A stretch of DNA of 36,130 nucleotides. It comes from an uncultured bacterium (GTDB lineage: Bacteria; Myxococcota_A; Polyangia; Polyangiales; Houyiibacteriaceae). Positions 28,165 to 36,130 of the stretch are shown one piece after another. The first letter of the stretch is position 1. Every line of letters begins with the position of its first letter. The stretch lies in contig CALLDH010000127.1 in NCBI GenBank assembly GCA_937998345.1, positions 1-36,130 of the forward strand, written 5' to 3'. The notes beneath the pieces are model-generated. The model saw only the letters and a program-made list of their open reading frames with translations, made no database searches and was not told the DNA's origin. Made by a program: the position numbers and the translations under genes.

Positions 28165-28330
28165 TGACGGTGTAAGAGGGATCGGTCATCGTCCGGCCAA
28201 GCAGGGAAGTCGGTGAGAGGCCGGCGCGGACCCGCCACGGTATGTGACTGAATGTTCTGTCGTGATGCCACTGGGCGCTGAGCCTGGGAAGGTGACAGGA
28301 CCTGGGGTCGCGAGCCCGGAAACCTGCGAA
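28165..28330 (+). promoter_or_regulatory. Cobalamin riboswitch 1 (upstream of BtuB-like receptor)
   Basis: CAGGGAAGTCGGTGAGAGGCCGGCGCGGACCCGCCACGG...GCCACTGGG...GCCTGGGAAGG...CGAGCCCGGAAACCTGC: B12-riboswitch core and B12 box. Edges approximate. Confidence 0.92.
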
Positions 28331-28425
28331 CGCACTTTTTGTGTCTATCACCTCGGGGACGGTGAGAGTCGCGCGTCGGGATTCCTGTCTCGTTCGATCG
28401 ACCGTTTCCGAGTCAGGAACGGGTT

Positions 28426-30462
28426 TTGGTCGACATCCGGCAGTACGGGAGTGAGCGACAGCGGTGGTGCACACACACCGGCGTGGGAGTCTCCGTGCTG
28501 ATCTGCGCCGTTGCGATTCTCGCAAGATCTGCGGATGCGCAGTTCGGCGAAACCGCGGAAGTCGAACGTCTGATTCCGGCCACCAACTCACTCGATGCCA
28601 CGGCCGCGGGGAGCGAGATTCTCGTTCGAGATCGCATCGTTCCGCAGACGACCGAGCAGCTGCTTCAGGAATCGGCAGGGACGCGGGTGGTTTCCGCCGG
28701 GGCCCCGGGTAGTTTCTTTTGCCTCCGTCTACGCGGCGTGGCCTGTGAGCAGTCGACCGTGATGCTCGGGGACGTGCCGATCAGTAATCCCGACACGGGG
28801 TCGTTCGACCTGAGCTTGATACCGCTTGAAGCGGTGGACGGCTTTCAGGTCTTCCGAGGTGGTGCACCCGCCTGGCTCAACGACGGTTCGGTCGGGGGGG
28901 TCCTGCGATTCATGCCGCGCACATACAAGGAGAACGAGGTTGGCGGACGTGTTACAGCCGGCAGCTTCGGGTCCTGGCGTGCCAACCTGTTCGGCGCCGC
29001 CGCAGGAGAGAAGGTGCAGTTCTTCGGCACCGCCGGAGCGGCGGGGGCCCGCAATGATTACCCGTACCTCGATGACAACGGAACCCGATTCGACCCCAGC
29101 GATGACGTCGAGCGCGCCCGCGAGAACGCAGATTTCCTCGAAGGTTTCGGCTTCGCCAATCTCGTCGCTGAGACCAGCGACTCGAGCCAGTTGGATCTGA
29201 TCTTCCTGGGGCTCGGAAGAGACCGAGGTGAGCCGGGGCCGGGCTCGAGTCCTGCACTTCAAGCCCGGACCAAGGCCACACACCTCATCGGTTCGGCTTC
29301 ATGGCTGCAGGAGAAGGGCGGCGAGCACCCGTACCGTCTCCAGGTCGCGGCGAACTACGACTACGGCAGGAACCGATTCATCGACGAGTTCGCGGAGATT
29401 GGCAACGGCGGTCCGCAACGAACGAACGATCAGACTCACGCGATTTTCGGACGCGTGGCGGGGTCGGTGGAGGTCATGCCCTGGCTCGAGATCACGACCA
29501 TTGGCTCAGCCCGTTATCAAGCCTTCGATCCGCAAGACGAGCTTTCCACGATTTCCGATCAGGCATCCGATCGCCTCTCTGCAGCCGGCACCCTGGAGAC
29601 CCGTTTCTACGGCGAGCTTGGCAAGGTGGCGCTGGAGCTTCGGCCGAGCGTTCGCCTGAGCTGGACGCGCGCGTCGATTCGGCAGACTCAACTCGGGGGG
29701 CCGACCGAGAGCCAGTCTTCAGAGTTCCTTCCGACGTATCGAGTGGCCGGGGCGGTCGCGCCCCTGGAGTGGCTTGCGTTCCGAGGATCGGTCAGCAGTG
29801 GCTACAAACTGCCGTCGCTGGTTCAGCTCTTTGGCAACCGCGGGACGGTGGTCGGTAACCCCAATCTGGTTCCGGAACGGGCCCTCGCGTACGACGCCGC
29901 CGTCACCGTTCGAGGTCACAAAGGAGTCGTCAGTGGCTACGCATCGATAGGAGCGTTCCTGACCCATATCGACGACGCGATTCGGTTTCGCAGGACGTCT
30001 CAGTTCACGGTGATCGCAGAGAACATCGATTCGGCGCGGAGTCGGGGCGTCGAAGTAGAGCTGCGCGGAGGCGTCACGCAGCACTTCGTTGTCCAGAGCG
30101 AGATGACCTGGACACAGGCAATCGATAACACGAGTGGCGCCCAGCTGCCGGGGCAGCCCGAGTGGGTCGCCTTTGCGCAGCCCGAAGCTCACTCCGGCAC
30201 ACTGTCGAAGTGGGTGTCCGACATCATGGCGTTCTTTCAAGTCTCCTACATCGGCAGGAGCTATGCCGATCCCGCGAACCTCGTCGAGATTCGCGCACGC
30301 ACCGTCCTCGCGACGGGTTGCGGTGTCGACCTGTTCGAGGGCAGCCTGGGATTGAGCTTTCGAGTAGACGACTTGCTCGACGTGCGCGGTGACGATCTGC
30401 TGGGCTTTCCGCTGCCCGGTCGTCGATACACCGGTCGGCTGAGCTACCGCTACGCCTGGTAG
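28426..30462 (+). CDS. btuB: TonB-dependent cobalamin receptor (BtuB-like)
   Basis: Signal peptide; plug-domain pattern TTEQLLQESAGTRVVS...CLRLRGV...VMLGDVPISNPDTGSFDLSLIPLEAVDGFQVFRGGAPAW; terminal aromatic YRYAW; B12 riboswitch upstream. TTG start. Confidence 0.88.
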   Translation: MVDIRQYGSERQRWCTHTGVGVSVLICAVAILARSADAQFGETAEVERLIPATNSLDATAAGSEILVRDRIVPQTTEQLLQESAGTRVVSAGAPGSFFCLRLRGVACEQSTVMLGDVPISNPDTGSFDLSLIPLEAVDGFQVFRGGAPAWLNDGSVGGVLRFMPRTYKENEVGGRVTAGSFGSWRANLFGAAAGEKVQFFGTAGAAGARNDYPYLDDNGTRFDPSDDVERARENADFLEGFGFANLVAETSDSSQLDLIFLGLGRDRGEPGPGSSPALQARTKATHLIGSASWLQEKGGEHPYRLQVAANYDYGRNRFIDEFAEIGNGGPQRTNDQTHAIFGRVAGSVEVMPWLEITTIGSARYQAFDPQDELSTISDQASDRLSAAGTLETRFYGELGKVALELRPSVRLSWTRASIRQTQLGGPTESQSSEFLPTYRVAGAVAPLEWLAFRGSVSSGYKLPSLVQLFGNRGTVVGNPNLVPERALAYDAAVTVRGHKGVVSGYASIGAFLTHIDDAIRFRRTSQFTVIAENIDSARSRGVEVELRGGVTQHFVVQSEMTWTQAIDNTSGAQLPGQPEWVAFAQPEAHSGTLSKWVSDIMAFFQVSYIGRSYADPANLVEIRARTVLATGCGVDLFEGSLGLSFRVDDLLDVRGDDLLGFPLPGRRYTGRLSYRYAW

Positions 30463-30535
30463 CTTGACTTCGTTTTGCCACAAACTACCGTGACCCCTCT
30501 TGCGAGGGTCGAAGGCGGCTTCATCGAAGTCGTTG

Positions 30536-30700
30536 GAGATAGGCCGGCGGAGAGAAATCCGTTCGGTTGAACAGGGAAGTCGGTGAGAGGCCGACGCGGA
30601 CCCGCCACGGTATGTGACTGAATGCGCTGCCACTACGCCACTGGGTGAAAACCTGGGAAGGCGGCAGAGCCTAGGGTCACGAGCCCGGAGACCTACCCAT
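30536..30700 (+). promoter_or_regulatory. Cobalamin riboswitch 2 (upstream of lipoprotein gene)
   Basis: ACAGGGAAGTCGGTGAGAGGCCGACGCGGACCCGCCACGG...CGCCACTGGG...CCTGGGAAGG...CGAGCCCGGAGACCTACC; near-identical core to riboswitch 1. Edges approximate. Confidence 0.92.
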
Positions 30701-30810
30701 CGTGAGCTCACCCAGATCGCCTCGGGGATGGCAGGTAGCTACATGGTTACAGTTCTACGTTTGAACGCGCCTTGTTTCTGTCCGTCTTCCGCCGAAGCTG
30801 GAGGAAGCAA

Positions 30811-32082
30811 ATGGAACGGGAATTCGCGAACACACTTCTAGTCTGCGCCGCGCTCGCAGCGGTCGGCTGCGGGGACAGCAACTCGGCGCTCCGTCCCCTC
30901 GATGCAACGCCGCGATACGCGGTGGTCAGCTCCGACTACAGCAGCTCGTCCATCGCAATGCTCGACGAGGATTTCGAGGTCATCGACGAAAGCTGGCTCA
31001 ACTCCGGGACGACGTACCCAGGGCTGGTCGCTGCCTTGTCCGGCGACGTCGTATTGCCGAATCGGCAAGCCGGCGACGAAACATTCGCTGTCATCGATCG
31101 GCTTTTCACCGATGTCGTCACGCGCTTCTTCGTGCCCAGCGGAAATCTCAACGGGCAGGCGCGTACCCATGGAGAGGTGGGCGACACCGGCTTCTCCTCG
31201 AACCCGCAGGACTTCATCTTCGTCGATGCGGATAGCGCCTGGGCGCCGCGCTACGACTCCAACTTCAATCCTGCAGCCCCCCCGGAAAACCAAGGGAACG
31301 ACCTGTTCGAGATCAACCCGACCGACATGAGCGCCACCGGGGCCCGAATCGACCTCTCCTCTCTCGATACGACCGCCACCATCATGACGGACGACGGCCC
31401 CGTCGAAGTCGATGTCTTTGCACGGCCGAGCCGAGGCGTGCTCGTAGGGTCGAGGATCGTGGTCGGTCTCGATCGCATCAGCGGGAGCTTCGACGCAGCC
31501 GGCGATGGAATGGTCGCGATCGTCGACCTCGAGGAGGAGTCGGTGCAAGGCCTGGAGCTTGCCGGGCTCAAGAGCTGCGGGAACGTCGTTCCGGTGCCTG
31601 GAGCGCCCAGCAAGGTCGTCGTGGCGTGCGTCGGTTTCGCGCAGCCCTACGGGGACGAGCCGCAGGTACGCGCCTCATCGGGCGTCGTTTTGCTCGACGT
31701 GGCGGCAGCTGAGGTCACGATCGAGCGGCTTTGGCGAGTGGCCGATCACCCCGGGTCCGCAATTGCTGTGAACTCCGTCATCGCGATCGACGCGGAGCGA
31801 GTTGTCGGTGTGGCGAACCCCGACTCGACGAGGACCCTCGATGCCTTGTACGAGACGGATCTCGCGACCGGAGTGCAAGAGCTCGTTCACGAGTCCGGCG
31901 GCTCCTTCGTCGTCGGCCTCCCGGCCTACGATCCAGACAGCGAGATGCTCTACGTGCCGGATGCGGCGGAGAATGGTGTCGTCGAGTTTGCCTCTGAGAA
32001 CGGAACCTTCGTCGAAACGGGTTCCACCAGCATCGCTCCCGGCCTCGGCCTCCCGCCGACAAAGGTCTACTTGCTCGACTGA
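30811..32082 (+). CDS. B12-riboswitch-controlled putative lipoprotein with beta-propeller-like repeats
   Basis: SD GGAGGAAG then ATG; signal LLVCAALAAVGC|GDSNS; repeated blade-like segments (VVLLDVAAAEVTIERLWRV, GVANPDSTRTLDALYETDLATGVQELV, SEMLYVPDAAENGVVEFA). Confidence 0.7.
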   Translation: MEREFANTLLVCAALAAVGCGDSNSALRPLDATPRYAVVSSDYSSSSIAMLDEDFEVIDESWLNSGTTYPGLVAALSGDVVLPNRQAGDETFAVIDRLFTDVVTRFFVPSGNLNGQARTHGEVGDTGFSSNPQDFIFVDADSAWAPRYDSNFNPAAPPENQGNDLFEINPTDMSATGARIDLSSLDTTATIMTDDGPVEVDVFARPSRGVLVGSRIVVGLDRISGSFDAAGDGMVAIVDLEEESVQGLELAGLKSCGNVVPVPGAPSKVVVACVGFAQPYGDEPQVRASSGVVLLDVAAAEVTIERLWRVADHPGSAIAVNSVIAIDAERVVGVANPDSTRTLDALYETDLATGVQELVHESGGSFVVGLPAYDPDSEMLYVPDAAENGVVEFASENGTFVETGSTSIAPGLGLPPTKVYLLD

Positions 32083-32091
32083 CGTCCAGCG

Positions 32092-33855
32092 CTACTGCGG
32101 CTCCGCCGGTGACTCCTCCGGGGGAGTGTGAGTGTCAGCGTCAGCGTCAGTGCCAGCGTCAGTGCCAGCGCCGGTGTCAGCGTCAGTGCCAGCGCCAGTG
32201 CCAGCGCCAGTGTCAGTGCCAGCGTCAGTGCCAGCGTCAGCGTCAGTGTCAGTGCCAGCGTCAGCGTCGGTGTCAGCCCCAGCGCCAGCGCCGGTCTCAG
32301 TGCCAGCGCCGGTCTCAGTGCCAGCGTCGGTGTCAGTGCCGGCGTCCGTGCCACTCGGGGCGTCCGGGTCCTCCTCGGCGTTGCCGTTTTTCTTCTTGGC
32401 CTTCTTCTTCTTGTACTTCTGCTGAACGTCTTTCGCGCCCTTGCTCGCGACCGAGACGGCGCCGGCGACGTACAAGACGAGGGCGGAGATGGTGGCTTTG
32501 GTTCGCTCGTAGCCGCTCACCTGCGCGTCGGGATCGATTTTGAATGACAGGGCGTCTCCCTTTCCGAAGTACCCGTTCGCACCGAGGGTGAGGCGATATC
32601 CATGCGTGTCGACGCCTATCGAGAAAGCGGCGCCAAACATGTTGACCTGGTCCGGCGCGTACACGGTCGAGGTAGCGGGCACGTCGGGCGCCGAGGAGAT
32701 GTTGGTGAACAGGCCGCCGGCCACCACGACCTTGCCGAACATGTGCTCGGACCCGACCGCGACGTTTGGCGTCCAACGCCGTTCGGTCGAGTTCGCGTAG
32801 TAAACACCGAGGTTGCCAGGGACGTCTGCGATTTGGTCAGGGCGATCGAAGACGGCCTGTGTGCGCACGGGGCCCGTGACCGAGGCATCCACGGATAGGA
32901 CCGTCGTGGCATTTGCCTTGAACTCGAAACCCGTCCGCAGCTCGAACGGGATCGGTATGTTCGTCGAGAGGTCGCCTTTATCGAACACGAAATACGAGTC
33001 GTTCCCGTCCACCGCTGTCGTGGTGCGCCGAAACACGTTGCCCTTCTGCGTCACGGGAATGCCGGGCGGCTGGACCATATAGCCCATCTGCCAGCGCGGG
33101 TTGATGCGATGGAGCACGCCCACTCTGAAGACGAGGTGGTACGTGTCCACCCCGATTCCGGTGCTTGATGTTATCGAGTTGCCACCTATCCGTAGACCGC
33201 TCTCCTCGATCGTTCCGCCGGACGCGAGTCCGATGTCTTCGTTATAGTTCCCGCTCTGGTCTGCGAGGAAACCGCTCAGCCCAATGGCGACCTTCTTGGC
33301 GACGTGTGCCGCGAACGAAACCCCGTACCACCTCGTCTTGAAATTGTTGCTCAGGCGTAGGTCGAGACTGGCCTGGGCCTCGACCTGGGTCGAGCCGGCG
33401 CCAAAGCTCTCACGCGCAACCTCGAACGTGCTGTACCCGACGGCAAACTGGTGATCGCCAAATCGCTTGCGTCCCATCTTCACGACTGTCCCGATGAAGG
33501 ACGGGAGAGTCGTCGTGCCCGTGGACGTGAAGTCCGTATCGAGGTTCGTCGAATCGAACGCGTTCTCGACGGTGCGCCGGGTGAACACGATCGAGCTCAG
33601 GCTGCCCATGAGCTGGAAACGACCGCCCGTTACGATGCCTGCCGGGTTGTAGTACGTCGCCGATGGGTCGTTTGCGATGCCAGTGTACGCGCCACCGAGC
33701 CCCATGGCACGCTCGCCGATGGGGATGCTTCTGTAGTAGAGGGCCTGCGCTTGGGAACGATTCGGCGTAAAGGCAGAGCCGAGACAGATGGTGGCGACGA
33801 CGGCCGTCAAGGCGAACGATCTCACCCTCCGTGTTCCGCTGTGTGAGGCCCGCAC
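32092..33855 (-). CDS. FadL/OmpP1-like outer-membrane protein with Lys-rich segment and [G/D/E][T/A] repeat tail
   Basis: Signal peptide; IGERAMGLGGAYTGIANDPSATYYNPAGIV typical of the superfamily; C-terminus YKKKKAKKKNGNAEEDPDAPSG then long alternating repeat. GTG start. Confidence 0.75.
   Translation of the reverse strand: MRASHSGTRRVRSFALTAVVATICLGSAFTPNRSQAQALYYRSIPIGERAMGLGGAYTGIANDPSATYYNPAGIVTGGRFQLMGSLSSIVFTRRTVENAFDSTNLDTDFTSTGTTTLPSFIGTVVKMGRKRFGDHQFAVGYSTFEVARESFGAGSTQVEAQASLDLRLSNNFKTRWYGVSFAAHVAKKVAIGLSGFLADQSGNYNEDIGLASGGTIEESGLRIGGNSITSSTGIGVDTYHLVFRVGVLHRINPRWQMGYMVQPPGIPVTQKGNVFRRTTTAVDGNDSYFVFDKGDLSTNIPIPFELRTGFEFKANATTVLSVDASVTGPVRTQAVFDRPDQIADVPGNLGVYYANSTERRWTPNVAVGSEHMFGKVVVAGGLFTNISSAPDVPATSTVYAPDQVNMFGAAFSIGVDTHGYRLTLGANGYFGKGDALSFKIDPDAQVSGYERTKATISALVLYVAGAVSVASKGAKDVQQKYKKKKAKKKNGNAEEDPDAPSGTDAGTDTDAGTETGAGTETGAGAGADTDADAGTDTDADAGTDAGTDTGAGTGAGTDADTGAGTDAGTDADADTHTPPEESPAEPQ
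32127..32350. repeat. Degenerate hexanucleotide tandem repeat (consensus CRGYGY on + strand)
   Basis: Uninterrupted 6-bp periodicity CAGCGT/CAGTGC/CAGCGC/CGGTGT over about 220 bp; encodes the alternating tail on the minus strand. Confidence 0.95.
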
Positions 33856-33919
33856 AAGGCGATACTAGCCAGCGTTTGCTCTTTGTCGATCCCCGTGAAG
33901 CCCACAATCGGGCGCCCGA

Positions 33920-34375
33920 TCAGTCGTCGTTCGCGCGAATCTTGCCGCGTGCCTTCTTCTGTTCGCCTCGTCGCCGCTTGTCGTCGAGGCGTCTGCGCCT
34001 CGACGCGCGCGTTGGCTTCGTTGCCACACGGGACTTCGGCGGCACGAGCGCTTTGCCGATGAGCTTGCGCAACCCGTCTCGCGCACGTTCGAGGTTCTGC
34101 CTCTGCGAGCGTTCGGCTTGTGCATTGATCATGAGCGCACCCTGGGCGTCGATCCGCTTGCCCGCCAGCTTCCGAAGCCGGACTTTCTGCGCGCGGCTCA
34201 ATGCCTCGGTGCCGCGAAGGTCGAAACGAAGGGTCACCTTCGTCGCGACCTTGTTGACATTCTGCCCGCCAGGGCCGGACGCCCGGCTGGCCGTCCAAGA
34301 CAGATCTCCAGCAGGGATGATCACCCGATCATTGATGACGAGGTCCTTGCTTCTTGCCGCGGGTTCGGTCGTCAT
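33920..34375 (-). CDS. arfB: Peptidyl-tRNA hydrolase ArfB-like ribosome rescue factor
   Basis: GGQ motif ASGPGGQNVNKV; Lys/Arg-rich C-terminal tail PTRASRRRRLDDKRRRGEQKKARGK. Confidence 0.9.
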   Translation of the reverse strand: MTTEPAARSKDLVINDRVIIPAGDLSWTASRASGPGGQNVNKVATKVTLRFDLRGTEALSRAQKVRLRKLAGKRIDAQGALMINAQAERSQRQNLERARDGLRKLIGKALVPPKSRVATKPTRASRRRRLDDKRRRGEQKKARGKIRANDD

Positions 34376-34402
34376 CCTAGGTTAAGCCCCTCGGCGAGCG
34401 GA

Positions 34403-35245
34403 TTAACCTTCGACTCGAGCCAGCACGTCACGAACGCGATCTTCCCACGGAATCAGCGGGCCGACGAGCTCTTCGGTCGCGGAAATGTCGAGCACGCTGT
34501 ACGCGGGCCGAGGTGCAGGACGCGGGAACTCCTCACTTGAGCACGGTTCCACGCGACAGTCGGGATTCACGACTCCAGCGATCAGCGCGGCAAGCTCGAA
34601 CCAGCTGCATTCCCCTGCGTCGGTCACGTGGAATACCCCCCGGCGGCCCTTTTCGGCCAGTGCCAGGCTGACCTCGGCGAGCTTTCGGCTATCCGTCGGT
34701 CGGCCTCGCTGGTCGCCGACCACTCGAAGGCTGTCGCGATACTTGGCGAGCTCGCGGATCGTGAGGACGAAGTTCTTTGCCCAAGGAGCGTACAGCCAAC
34801 TGCTCCGCACGAGGAGGTGCTCCACCCGGGAGCGCTCGATCAATTCCTCCCCGAGCGCTTTGCTTCGGCCGTAGGCGTTCACGGGGTTTCGGGCATGACC
34901 CGTCGGGTAGGGCGTCGTCGCGGTTCCGTCGAACACGTAGTCGGTGCTGTAGTGAAGGAGCTTGGCTCCGACGGTTTGGCAGCGCTCCGCCATGCGTCCC
35001 ACCGCGTATCCATTCACCTCGTTGGCGAGCGCCTCGTGTTCCTCCGCCGCGTCGACGAGGGTGTACGCCGCGCAGTTCACGACCCACTCCGTTCCCGGCT
35101 CGATGAAGCTGTCCACGGCCGAAGAGTCGCGGATGTCCAGCTCGGCGAGCGTGGTCGCTACGTGCCCGATGCCTCGGGCGGTCAAGAGCTCGGTCCAGCA
35201 GCGCCCGAGCATCCCGTCGGCTCCGATGATGACGATGTCACTCAT
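34403..35245 (-). CDS. rfbD: dTDP-4-dehydrorhamnose reductase
   Basis: IVIIGADGMLGRCW, VVNCAAYTLVDAAEE, YSTDYVFDG, PVNAYGRSKALGE. Confidence 0.93.
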   Translation of the reverse strand: MSDIVIIGADGMLGRCWTELLTARGIGHVATTLAELDIRDSSAVDSFIEPGTEWVVNCAAYTLVDAAEEHEALANEVNGYAVGRMAERCQTVGAKLLHYSTDYVFDGTATTPYPTGHARNPVNAYGRSKALGEELIERSRVEHLLVRSSWLYAPWAKNFVLTIRELAKYRDSLRVVGDQRGRPTDSRKLAEVSLALAEKGRRGVFHVTDAGECSWFELAALIAGVVNPDCRVEPCSSEEFPRPAPRPAYSVLDISATEELVGPLIPWEDRVRDVLARVEG

Positions 35246-35792
35246 AGCGTGGGAGCGCGTCGACCGGGATGTCCCTGAGCCGTCGGTTCTGTAGATCTTT
35301 GGCCGAAAGACGTGGCGATTGAATCGGCCATTGGATCCCGATCTCGGGGTCATCCCAGGCCACCCCTATCTCGTTCGGTGCGGAGTAGAAGTCGGTGCAC
35401 TTGTACGAGAACATCGCCCGCTCGCTGAGCACGCAGAAACCATGCGCGAACCCTGGAGGAATGTAGAGCTGCCGTTTGTTCTCCGAGGACAGGGCCACGC
35501 CCTCCCACTGACCGAACGTCGGAGAGCCAACCCGAACGTCAACCGCGACGTCGAACACTTCGCCTTCGAGAACGAAGCAGAGCTTGCCCTGAGCCTTCGG
35601 GTGCTGAAGGTGCAGGCCGCGCAAAATGCTTTTGGTGGACAGCGACAGGTTGTCTTGAACGAACTCGCCAGCAACACCCGCCTCCGCGTAACGGTCTCGC
35701 GAGTACGACTCCATGAAGAAGCCTCGATCGTCACCGTAGACCGGCGGCTCGATGATCAGCAGGCCCGGAACTCTCGCAGTCTCCACCTTCAT
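35238..35792 (-). CDS. rfbC: dTDP-4-dehydrorhamnose 3,5-epimerase
   Basis: GDDRGFFMESYSRDRY, QDNLSLSTKSILRGLHLQ, IPPGFAHGFCVLSE. Confidence 0.95.
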   Translation of the reverse strand: MKVETARVPGLLIIEPPVYGDDRGFFMESYSRDRYAEAGVAGEFVQDNLSLSTKSILRGLHLQHPKAQGKLCFVLEGEVFDVAVDVRVGSPTFGQWEGVALSSENKRQLYIPPGFAHGFCVLSERAMFSYKCTDFYSAPNEIGVAWDDPEIGIQWPIQSPRLSAKDLQNRRLRDIPVDALPRYE

Positions 35793-36130
35793 CAGATGTC
35801 CAACCCTGCGGCCAAGGCACGCAAGTACTGACCGTACTCGGTTTTCTCTAGGGGCTCGGCAAGCCGCGCGAGCTGCTCGGCATCGATCCAGCCCTGTCGG
35901 AAGGAGATCTCCTCGGGACACGAAGCGCGCAAGCCTTGGCGCTCCTGAATCGTCTGCACGAAGCTTGCCGCCTGCAGTAGGGTCTCCGGCGTACCGGTAT
36001 CGAGCCAGGCCACTCCCCGCCCAAACTTTTGCAATCGAAGCTTGCCGGCACCGAGATACCTGCGGTTGAGGTCGGTGATCTCGAGCTCGCCCCTTGCGGA
36101 CGGTTTGAGCGCCTTGGCGTGAGCGACGAC
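35792..36130 (-). CDS. rfbA: Glucose-1-phosphate thymidylyltransferase, C-terminal part (5' end outside window)
   Basis: [13 protein letters not shown]...[50 protein letters not shown]; open to the window edge. Confidence 0.92.
   Translation of the reverse strand, partial: VVAHAKALKPSARGELEITDLNRRYLGAGKLRLQKFGRGVAWLDTGTPETLLQAASFVQTIQERQGLRASCPEEISFRQGWIDAEQLARLAEPLEKTEYGQYLRALAAGLDI

Noticed and set aside
30488-30511. Terminator after btuB (GACCCCTC-TTGC-GAGGGTC)
   Set aside because: Imperfect stem with a bulge and no T-run; not confident enough to call, though it may reduce read-through.
32127-32350. CRISPR-like array
   Set aside because: Units are 6 bp with no spacers and lie inside a coding frame; this is a coding tandem repeat.
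32109-32547. Plus-strand ORFs in the repeat (SVSVSASV... and CQRQCQRQ...)
   Set aside because: Hexanucleotide periodicity keeps all frames open; the minus-strand frame continues a genuine outer-membrane protein.

Overview
A 36.1 kb GC-rich bacterial window with dense coding on both strands. Outer-membrane and lipoprotein signatures, including a TIGR04551-like barrel, suggest a Myxococcota/Deltaproteobacteria-type chromosome; this is inference. No rRNA, tRNA, CRISPR array, transposase or phage genes were seen. Main contents in order: (i) edge-truncated repeat lipoprotein, then a cytochrome P450 with palindromic operator-like sites; (ii) rhodanese / zinc-ribbon membrane protein / DsbA-like thioredoxin-fold operon; (iii) glnS; (iv) a 5.2 kb block (Rieske oxygenase, diheme cytochrome c + Tat-signal flavin amine oxidase, biotinyl-carboxyltransferase fusion) bounded by two inverted copies of a 32-bp palindromic repeat; (v) LLM-class oxidoreductase, TRAP-type solute-binding protein, Cys-rich lipoprotein; (vi) lipoprotein and TIGR04551-like outer-membrane protein; (vii) DPM1-like and GT39-like pair, DXD glycosyltransferase, and a patatin/MMPL/asparagine synthase operon; (viii) thrH; (ix) a cobalamin-uptake locus: btuCDF on the minus strand and, divergently, two separate cobalamin riboswitches, the first before a BtuB-like TonB receptor and the second before a beta-propeller-like lipoprotein; (x) a FadL-like outer-membrane protein with a long hexanucleotide-encoded [G/D/E][T/A] tail; (xi) arfB and rmlD-rmlC-rmlA. 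The best candidate for something undescribed is the riboswitch-controlled lipoprotein beside BtuB (a possible functional analogue of Bacteroides BtuG). Next are the shared hexanucleotide tail repeat in btuD and the FadL-like gene, and the coupled cytochrome c/amine oxidase pair.
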